Shown: in pieces, positions 31,627 to 36,708 of the stretch
How the letters are laid out: each line of letters begins with the position of its first letter
Position numbering within the stretch: the first letter of the stretch is position 1
NCBI GenBank assembly: GCA_017543285.1
Contig: JAFYGK010000016.1
Location: forward strand, 1-36,708
From: Clostridia bacterium
GTDB lineage: Bacteria > Bacillota > Clostridia > Oscillospirales > Acutalibacteraceae
Reading direction: 5' to 3'
Length of the DNA stretch: 36,708 nucleotides
Notes under the pieces: model-generated
Told to the model about the DNA's origin: nothing
The model's database searches: none
The model's input: only the letters and a program-made list of their open reading frames with translations
Translations under genes and position numbers: made by a program

Positions 31627-32100
31627 TTATTTATTCATTGCTCCGCCGCATGACGGGCAGAAATTGGCTGTTTTTCTGATGAGATTGCCGCAGTACGGGC
31701 AGGCGACAAGCTGCTCCTCGGGAGCGGCTGTTTCCTGAGCGGGAGCTTCGGAATAATAATCGGCAGGAGCCTGCTGCTGCGGCATCTGGGTCTGCTGCTG
31801 CGGCATCTGGGTCTTGGGCTGAGTCGCTTGGGGCATCTGGGTTGTGTTCGGCTGGCTGTATGTGCCGTTCTGTATTGCTTTTTGCTCTTTTCTCCTGCGG
31901 TAAGCGTCGGACGCTTTATCAACGGCTTTGTCAATACCCTTGGAGAGGGCATTTTCCAAAAAACGAATGACAATGAACCCTACCACCGATATTGCCAATC
32001 CGACAACGACGGCCAGCACTATGTTTTCGCTGGAAACGGCGATCAGAAGACCGACCAGAAAACCGATGATAATCGAATTGTAAGCGTATGTTCTTCTCAT
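31627..32100 (-). CDS. Two-pass membrane protein with C-terminal zinc ribbon
   Basis: A 157-residue protein. Two membrane segments are near residues 9-25 and 28-48 (IIIGFLVGLLIAVSS; IVLAVVVGLAISVVGFIVI). Then come a basic helix (GIDKAVDKASDAYRRRKEQK), a Gln/Pro linker with repeated QQQTQMP units, and a zinc ribbon (CPYCG and CPSCG). AAGGAGG precedes the ATG. It is the first gene behind the internal ECF-like promoter at 32154-32184, so it can be expressed apart from the sigma gene. The tandem linker repeat may vary between strains. Confidence 0.8.
   Translation of the reverse strand: MRRTYAYNSIIIGFLVGLLIAVSSENIVLAVVVGLAISVVGFIVIRFLENALSKGIDKAVDKASDAYRRRKEQKAIQNGTYSQPNTTQMPQATQPKTQMPQQQTQMPQQQAPADYYSEAPAQETAAPEEQLVACPYCGNLIRKTANFCPSCGGAMNK
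31771..31812. repeat. Tandem 21-bp repeat in the linker of the zinc-ribbon gene
   Basis: Two identical 21-bp units (ctgctgctgcggcatctggg plus t) and a decayed third around 31825-31845. They encode repeats of Thr-Gln-Met-Pro-Gln-Gln-Gln on the minus strand. Confidence 0.85.
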
Positions 32101-32153
32101 GATGAGACCTCCTTGATATTCCGGGAAACATGTTCCCTGTTTTTTGTTTACAC

Positions 32154-32184
32154 TATATAGACGCAGTGAAAATCATTCCGGTTT
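32154..32184 (-). promoter_or_regulatory. Internal ECF-type promoter after the sigma gene
   Basis: On the minus strand AAACC (32180-32184), 16 bp, CGTCTATATA (32154-32163). The boxes and spacing are identical to the promoter at 35484-35514. It lies between the sigma-factor stop and the next gene. AAAC...CGTC boxes are the usual look of promoters read by extracytoplasmic-function sigma factors. An inverted repeat (GGGAA/TTCCC, 32123-32137) follows in the leader. Confidence 0.75.
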
Positions 32185-32214
32185 GATTTTTTCAAAAATA
32201 TTTTAAAAAATTTT

Positions 32215-35094
32215 TCAGCCGTTATCCCTTGGGCCCAGCCAGCCGAATTTTCCATCGGGTTCGTAAAGGCAGCTGTAGCCCAGTTCGGGGGTATACCCGT
32301 CGTATTCGGTGAACGGCTCTATCCATGACAGCATTTTATCGGGAAGGCTGTATTTATAGGTTTCCGGGGCAAAGGCGAGTATTCTGCCCGATATGTTGTC
32401 AAGGCCGTATGCCGTCGTATAGGTTATCTGCGTTCTTTCCGAGCCGTAGAGCGTTTTTATTTCCTTCAAGCCCGGCTCGTTTTCATATTCGATGTATTCG
32501 ATATTGAATGAGTACGTAAAGCCGTTGACACGCTTGGGATTTGTAAATCTTCCGCTGAAGACGCTCTCCATCTTCATGACCTCATAGCCGTCTCCGGCGA
32601 CATAGTCCGAGTCGGAGTATTCGCCCGAAAAGCTTCCGTCCGGTCTTATGGTCATCTTTGTGCCCCAGCCTCCGATTCCGGAGGTAAAGGTATATTCTCC
32701 GGCGAAGCGGGCAAATATATCGCCTTCCGATTCGGCGGGACGTTTTTCACCGATGGCTTCGTACAGTCTCTCCAGAGCTTCATCAACGGTAAGACCGATG
32801 TTGTTGAGGGTCTTAAGGCGGTCTGTATCGGTGTTGTAGACGTCGTCCATCATTACGACCTCGGCGGCTGAATCCATAAGCGAAGCCAGACCGGAGGCAT
32901 AATCCTCCTCGTCAGAGTCGGCGCCGTTTACGCGCCACGAGTAATCGTAATGGGGATCATTGATATCATCCATGTTATAGATTGCCGAATAGTGTACCGT
33001 TTCGTTCCGGCTCAGGCCGTCTGCTGTTTCATCAAACGAATATACTGTTGTGTAGACGGTATCCGCGCCGGGCATATTGTCGAGCAGGTAGAGCCTTTTG
33101 CTCTGCTCGGTTTTGAACAGCGCGGACTGGGCGATGTAATCGTCTTCGTTATTTCTGAACAGACTCCTGACCGCTCCGTTTTCATATGTTATGATGTTCA
33201 GGTATTTTTTGTAGCTGTAGCCGCCGTCTTCCGATTCCCAGAATATCAGTTCGGGTGTCTGGTCGCCGTAAACATCGGTCAGCGAGACCGTGTCGGTTTT
33301 GTCATGAACCTCCGCCCCGAATATGGCGCCGTACTTTTCTTCAAGCTCGCTGATGTACGCGCGGTACGCGTCGTTGTAACCCTCGGGCACGGTTATGTTG
33401 TTGAGATTGGGCAGGGAGGAGGTGTGCCGGTAGATGGACCAGAAGCTCATGCCGTCGAGAGTCCTTTCCTCCAGCTCGGCATAATATATGTTTTCGTATT
33501 CGCTTTCCTCCGCACCTTCGAGCCGGCTTTTGTATATCACATAATAACGCTCGCCGTCGGTTTTGACCGTGTCGTAGGATATTTCGTACCAGGGCCCGCC
33601 GATGTCTCCTAAATAGTTGCAAAGGCGTTTTTCGCCGTTATCATCAAATTCGTAAAGATATTTATCCTTGGCGAGCGTGCTCTGCAGCAGTGAGACCGCT
33701 TCGGATGAGCTGATGTTAAAGACGTTTTCTGTGACCCACAGAACCTTGTCCTCACCGAAGGTGATGCAGGACGGCTCTTCATATTTTCCGAGAGGATCGC
33801 GCTCATCCCAGTTTTCCTCGGTTTCTCCGCCGGGATAAAGGGACAGATCGACGCAGGAGCCGTTGCGGGCGATATCGGCGATGAGCATGTCGAAGCTGTT
33901 CGGGTTTCCGCTGTCAAATTCCATGCCGCCCAATCTGTCGCGGTATCCCCAGTCGAGATACTGCAGAAAGCTGTCGAGGCTGTCCGGCATTTCCGACGGA
34001 TCGACATTGATAAGCTGCTTTTGTTCGTCAGCAGCAATGACTCCCGCGACCGAAGAGGCGTCATATCGCTTTGCGCTGCTGCGCCTTATTGCCGAGGAAA
34101 TACCGACGGTCGCGCCGGTGACAGCTATCGCGGCTGCCGCGACGCATGCCGTGATCTTTGCCCACAACGGGAAGCCCGCCTTTGCGGCAGTCGAAGCGGC
34201 CGATGAGACTGCTTTTGCCGCTGCGGAGCCGGAGGAGGCCGCTTTCGCTCCGGAGCCGACCGATGAGACGGCTCCGTGACCGGATGAACTGCCGGGCAAA
34301 CCGCCCTGCTGTACCGGAGACTGCACCGGCCGAGCGGAGTTAGGGGTCTGCCCTGATGCACCGTGCAACGCCTGAACAGCGGCGGATTGCGGATTGAACA
34401 CGGCGTGCGTTATGCCGCCGAAGATATCCATCGCTCTGCTCTCGGGGATAAGAGAACTTCTGACGAGCCGTACGAAAAGTCCGGCAAAGGGGATGAGCGC
34501 AGCGCCCGCGCTGTAGAATTTCTGACCGCTCTTGCGCTCCTGCTCCTCGATTTCGGTTTTAAGCATTTTGCGCGCCAAAAAAAGTCTGGATTTTACCGTG
34601 CCTTCGCTGCAATCCATTGTGCGAGCTATTTCCTCGACTGTCATCCCGTTAAAGTAATACAGCATTATTGTTTCGCGCTGCACTGCGGAAAGCTCGTCGA
34701 TAATGCTTTGCAGCCGCGCCGATAGATCGCTGCGCTCTGCATACTGCTCGGGAAGCATCAGATCGGATTCCAGCTGCATTATTTCGCCGTTTTCTCCCTC
34801 GTCATCGACCGATTGCTGCGGTTTCCTGGAGCGCAGAAGCGAATAGCACTGATTAAGGGTTATGCGCTGCAGCCAGGTGCCGAAGGCCGCCGGATCGGCC
34901 AGACCGCCGATGCACTGCCATGCCTTGATAAATGTCATCTGCAAAATATCCTCGGCGTCCTCGGAATTTTTGACTGTGGTTTTTGCCAGCGCGTATATTT
35001 TATCATAGTAGCACCTGTAAAGCTCCTCGAAGCATTTGTTGTTCCCGTTTTTGGCGGCAAATACAAGCGCCTTATCGGTTTCGGTTATAGGCAT
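32215..35094 (-). CDS. ECF sigma factor fused to a membrane segment and a large extracytoplasmic domain
   Basis: A 959-residue protein. Residues 21-90 are sigma region 2 (FEELYRCYYDKIYALAKTTV, DAEDILQMTFIKAWQ) and 130-182 are region 4 (LSAVQRETIMLYYFNGMTVEEIA, GTVKSRLFLARKML). About 195-217 is hydrophobic, 245-305 is a Ser/Ala/Gly-rich linker, and 308-335 is a membrane helix (ITACVAAAAIAVTGATVGI). About 340-959 is acidic, Tyr/Asp-rich and presumably outside, with a LTDVYGDQTPELIF repeat-like stretch and a late beta domain (EYTFTSGIGGWGTKM, RPDGSFSGEYSDSDY). Most ECF factors have about 180 residues and a separate anti-sigma gene; none is next to this one. AAGGAG precedes the ATG. A membrane-tethered, signal-released sigma factor is the inference. 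Confidence 0.88.
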   Translation of the reverse strand: MPITETDKALVFAAKNGNNKCFEELYRCYYDKIYALAKTTVKNSEDAEDILQMTFIKAWQCIGGLADPAAFGTWLQRITLNQCYSLLRSRKPQQSVDDEGENGEIMQLESDLMLPEQYAERSDLSARLQSIIDELSAVQRETIMLYYFNGMTVEEIARTMDCSEGTVKSRLFLARKMLKTEIEEQERKSGQKFYSAGAALIPFAGLFVRLVRSSLIPESRAMDIFGGITHAVFNPQSAAVQALHGASGQTPNSARPVQSPVQQGGLPGSSSGHGAVSSVGSGAKAASSGSAAAKAVSSAASTAAKAGFPLWAKITACVAAAAIAVTGATVGISSAIRRSSAKRYDASSVAGVIAADEQKQLINVDPSEMPDSLDSFLQYLDWGYRDRLGGMEFDSGNPNSFDMLIADIARNGSCVDLSLYPGGETEENWDERDPLGKYEEPSCITFGEDKVLWVTENVFNISSSEAVSLLQSTLAKDKYLYEFDDNGEKRLCNYLGDIGGPWYEISYDTVKTDGERYYVIYKSRLEGAEESEYENIYYAELEERTLDGMSFWSIYRHTSSLPNLNNITVPEGYNDAYRAYISELEEKYGAIFGAEVHDKTDTVSLTDVYGDQTPELIFWESEDGGYSYKKYLNIITYENGAVRSLFRNNEDDYIAQSALFKTEQSKRLYLLDNMPGADTVYTTVYSFDETADGLSRNETVHYSAIYNMDDINDPHYDYSWRVNGADSDEEDYASGLASLMDSAAEVVMMDDVYNTDTDRLKTLNNIGLTVDEALERLYEAIGEKRPAESEGDIFARFAGEYTFTSGIGGWGTKMTIRPDGSFSGEYSDSDYVAGDGYEVMKMESVFSGRFTNPKRVNGFTYSFNIEYIEYENEPGLKEIKTLYGSERTQITYTTAYGLDNISGRILAFAPETYKYSLPDKMLSWIEPFTEYDGYTPELGYSCLYEPDGKFGWLGPRDNG

Positions 35095-35115
35095 GATTTT
35101 CTCCTTGTTACTGGT

Positions 35116-35418
35116 TCATAGTCTGGTTCCGCATTTGTCGCAGAAACCAAATCCATCGGGCATTACCGCTCCGCAGTGTCCGCAAACACGACCGGTCGGC
35201 GCGGGAGCGGCGGCATTCAGCCGGCTGCCGCAGCCATCGCAGAATTTCGCCTGGGCAGGCAGCTCTGTTCCGCAGTGCGGACAGATTTTTGTTTCGGCCT
35301 TTGTACCGAAAACCCCGCTGAGTTTTTCTTCTGTAAGATTGACGAACATTGGCATTCCGCAGTGCTCGCAGAAACGTGCGCCGTCGTCTATCTTTTTTCC
35401 GCAGGAATCACAAAACAT
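35116..35418 (-). CDS. Small cytoplasmic multi-zinc-ribbon protein
   Basis: A 100-residue protein made almost only of zinc ribbons. CxxC pairs are seen in CDSCG, CEHCG, CPHCG, CDGCG, CGHCG and CDKCG, i.e. three ribbons of about 25-35 residues joined by short linkers. No membrane segment. The ATG at 35418 is chosen because AAAGGAG lies six bases upstream; an ATG at 35445 has none. It is the first gene of the cluster, 21 bases before the sigma-factor gene and behind the ECF-type promoter. It could be a metal- or redox-responsive partner of the sigma factor; that is a guess from position. Confidence 0.82.
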   Translation of the reverse strand: MFCDSCGKKIDDGARFCEHCGMPMFVNLTEEKLSGVFGTKAETKICPHCGTELPAQAKFCDGCGSRLNAAAPAPTGRVCGHCGAVMPDGFGFCDKCGTRL

Positions 35419-35483
35419 TGATTTCTCCTTTCCGAAAGCAAACATTTTAAAACAGTAAAATGCTTTTTTTAAATTGCTTTCGA

Positions 35484-35514
35484 TATATAGACGCTGAAAA
35501 GAGCGCTGAGGTTT
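35484..35514 (-). promoter_or_regulatory. ECF-type promoter of the zinc-ribbon/sigma cluster
   Basis: On the minus strand AAACC (35510-35514), 16 bp, CGTCTATATA (35484-35493), about 65 bases before the start at 35418. Together with 32154-32184 it is an exact two-copy motif inside one cluster, as expected of an autoregulated ECF regulon. Confidence 0.78.
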
Positions 35515-35601
35515 AAATATAAAAAAGATTTTTTGAATCCGCCTTATTTCTTCACCGGCAAATAATGCCCCATGGCAGCATAATTATGCACCTTACCGTT
35601 T

Positions 35602-35630
35602 ATTATATCACATCCGGCTTTACCATGCAA
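35602..35630 (-). promoter_or_regulatory. SigA-type promoter upstream of the cluster
   Basis: Minus strand TTGCAT, 17 bp, TATAAT. It could give the basal transcription that supplies sigma factor before autoactivation. A 12-bp palindrome GCATAATTATGC (35578-35589) lies just downstream. Confidence 0.6.
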
Positions 35631-35841
35631 CGTGAGTTTGATGTGAGCAGACTGCAGAGAAACCGGATGATCGGTATGGCTGCGCTCCAACCGAAGCCTA
35701 AAGGATGATCGTCAATTCGACAATCAATCGTGCTGACGTTTATCGCAACTGTGAGCTGCAATTCAGAACTGAATATGAACATCCGCCAGTTCCTTTGGTT
35801 TGGAGGAAAGCGAGGGTATTCCGACAATGGCATATAATTTT
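35631..35841. other. Gap without a convincing gene
   Basis: An 83-codon minus-strand frame covers 35603-35854 but lacks a ribosome-binding site, overlaps a promoter and has odd composition. On the plus strand, one reading frame interrupted by a stop (MIGMAALQPKPKG, stop, SSIRQSIVLTFIATVS) runs toward a strong plus-strand terminator. A decayed plus-strand gene or a non-coding transcript is possible; neither can be shown. Confidence 0.3.
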
Positions 35842-35876
35842 CCCGCCTGTTCACGACGTGTGAGCAGGCGGGTTTT
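35842..35876 (+). terminator. Strong hairpin terminator without an obvious gene
   Basis: CCCGCCTGTTCAC pairs with GTGAGCAGGCGGG (one G-U pair) around GACGT, then TTTT. No intact plus-strand gene precedes it, suggesting a lost gene or a small RNA. Confidence 0.8.
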
Positions 35877-35911
35877 GCTACAGATATAAATAATAATTGA
35901 AGAACAGGAAT

Positions 35912-36370
35912 TCATTTTAGTTTTTTAGACATATATATTACATCTGACATAGGGTTATAATAATATGGCTCACATTTTTCAAACCCCATTTTCAGATACA
36001 GAGATATAGCGGATTGCAGCGGAGCGATTGTATCAAGCACCATTTCTCCAAATCCTGCGGAAACAGCACATTCAATTATCTTTTTTACCAATAACTCTCC
36101 CAAATGCATTCCTCTTGCTTCAGGTTTTACATAGAGTCTTTTTATCTCGCACCGTTTATCGTTAAGTTTATGATATACCACCATGCCTAAAACTCTATCG
36201 TTCTCTACAGCAACAAGCAGTTCTCCGTTGGGCGAAGTGTATTTTCCGGCAATATCATCTAACTCCGCATCTAAATTTTGAAATGACAAATCTCTGTTAA
36301 GTCCGTTTGTATATTCTATGATAAGATTCTTTACCTGCGATAAATAATTATCTCCGTTTTTTATCTCCAT
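35912..36370 (-). CDS. GNAT family N-acetyltransferase
   Basis: A 152-residue acetyl-CoA-dependent acyltransferase of unknown substrate. The GNAT core is clear: LLVAVENDRVLGMVVYHKL (strands 2-4), the acetyl-CoA loop IKRLYVKPEARGMHLGELLVKKI with RGMHLG, then LDTIAPLQSAISLYLKMGFEKCEPYYYNP. The ATG at 36370 is chosen because GAGGG lies about eight bases upstream; a longer frame starting at 36499 encodes a doubtful hydrophobic extension. The gene is clearly more AT-rich than most of the window, suggesting recent acquisition next to a tRNA gene. Confidence 0.88.
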   Translation of the reverse strand: MEIKNGDNYLSQVKNLIIEYTNGLNRDLSFQNLDAELDDIAGKYTSPNGELLVAVENDRVLGMVVYHKLNDKRCEIKRLYVKPEARGMHLGELLVKKIIECAVSAGFGEMVLDTIAPLQSAISLYLKMGFEKCEPYYYNPMSDVIYMSKKLK

Positions 36371-36503
36371 TCCTATTCCCTCTAAATTACGATCTTTCTT
36401 TCCAAAAGTATAACACAAAGCTAATGGCATTAAAAGAGGGAGCGCCGTGATGACGCTTCCAAAAATTCTAAGTTTGCATAAATTCGACGGTTTCATCAAC
36501 GCT

Positions 36504-36540
36504 GCAGGCTAAATCGTTTCACCGAAACGATTTAGCCTGC
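36504..36540. repeat. Perfect 17-bp palindromic hairpin
   Basis: GCAGGCTAAATCGTTTC, loop ACC, GAAACGATTTAGCCTGC. No T tract on either strand. It sits between the tRNA terminator and the GNAT gene and could be a REP-like element. Confidence 0.8.
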
Positions 36541-36599
36541 GATTTGCGCGCGGCATAAATCACAGGCACGCCTGTTTGTTCCCCCATGTTCCACTTTAC

Positions 36600-36644
36600 A
36601 AAAATAGTTCGGGACGGAGATATTTCTTATATCTCCGTCCCGAA
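36600..36644 (-). terminator. Intrinsic terminator of the tRNA transcript
   Basis: A 16-bp perfect stem (TTCGGGACGGAGATAT with ATATCTCCGTCCCGAA, 5-base loop) followed on the minus strand by CTATTTTTG, seven bases after the tRNA 3' end. Confidence 0.9.
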
Positions 36645-36650
36645 TCTATA

Positions 36651-36708
36651 TGGTGGACCTAAAGGGATTCGAACCCTCGACCTCTCGGATGCGAACCGAA
36701 CGCTCTCC
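36651..36708 (-). tRNA. tRNA-Ala(CGC), 3' part (5' end outside the window)
   Basis: On the minus strand the last 58 bases of a tRNA. The end of the D arm (GGAGAGC) is followed by the anticodon stem TTCGG/CCGAG with loop TTCGCAT, giving anticodon CGC (reads GCG, alanine). Then come the T arm GAGGG-TTCGAAT-CCCTT, discriminator A and an encoded CCA. The acceptor 3' strand has U at position 70, in line with the G3-U70 identity pair of alanine tRNAs; the 5' half that would show G3 is outside the window. Confidence 0.88.

Noticed and set aside
32950..33612. 220-codon plus-strand frame opposite the sigma-fusion gene
   Set aside because: Antisense shadow. The minus-strand frame is continuous over 959 codons with a ribosome-binding site.
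35603..35854. 83-codon minus-strand frame
   Set aside because: No ribosome-binding site, an improbable amino-acid mix, and its 3' end runs into a SigA promoter -10 box. Kept only as a low-confidence gap note.
1..36708. CRISPR arrays, transposase genes, phage structural genes, rRNA genes
   Set aside because: No regularly spaced repeats, no DDE or recombinase frames, no phage modules and no rRNA motifs were seen.

Overview
The window looks like chromosomal DNA of a Gram-positive, Clostridia-type bacterium, probably an Oscillospiraceae/Ruminococcaceae-like gut anaerobe. Supporting signs are AGGAGG ribosome-binding sites, SigA promoters with 16-18 bp spacers, intrinsic terminators, the M24 peptidase/efp/CD1247-family cluster, the rpmG-secE-nusG-rplK-rplA order, and many zinc-ribbon proteins. 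The placement is inferred from gene content only. Most of the window is ordinary housekeeping sequence of intermediate GC; two AT-richer patches (about 4.3-5.0 kb and 35.9-36.5 kb) look acquired.

Layout. 1-2 kb: 3' part of clpX and two small membrane-protein genes on the minus strand, one of them only 47 codons. 2.1-4.0 kb: GGGtGRT protein and NifU-like scaffold operon (minus). 4.0-5.1 kb: decayed DNA plus a truncated toxin-tip-like frame with a possible immunity gene. 5.2-15.7 kb: plus-strand genes for a zinc-ribbon membrane protein, a DUF1015 protein, UvrA, nicotinate phosphoribosyltransferase, an endonuclease IV-like protein, an Xaa-Pro peptidase, EF-P and a CD1247-family protein. 15.8-19.8 kb: minus-strand run of an acyltransferase-like membrane protein, Tex and a membrane protein flanked by copies of the tex 3' end. 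20-25 kb: MetK, a BaiN/HI0933-type flavoprotein, a small lipoprotein, a QueG-like reductase, a phosphopantetheinyl transferase and a cupin. 25-27.8 kb: rpmG-secE-nusG-rplK-rplA with structured leaders. 27.8-30.7 kb: sirtuin, a SAM-type riboswitch controlling two small unknown genes, then RidA and pyridoxal kinase. 30.8-35.4 kb: a five-gene minus-strand cluster. 35.9-36.7 kb: a GNAT gene and the 3' part of tRNA-Ala(CGC).

The best candidate for an undescribed system is the 30.8-35.4 kb cluster. It encodes a cytoplasmic double zinc ribbon, a 959-residue ECF sigma factor fused through a Ser/Ala-rich linker and one membrane segment to about 620 extracytoplasmic residues, and three small membrane proteins, two with C-terminal zinc ribbons. 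Two copies of one ECF-like promoter (AAACC, exactly 16 bp, CGTCTATATA) lie before the first gene and again directly after the sigma gene. This suggests a membrane-tethered sigma factor that activates its own cluster. Second is the SAM-type riboswitch whose target is an unknown 110-residue protein plus a 55-residue EF-hand-like protein, although metK in the same window has no such switch. Third are two mRNA motifs resembling the 23S rRNA binding site of protein L1, one before rplK and one before rplA.
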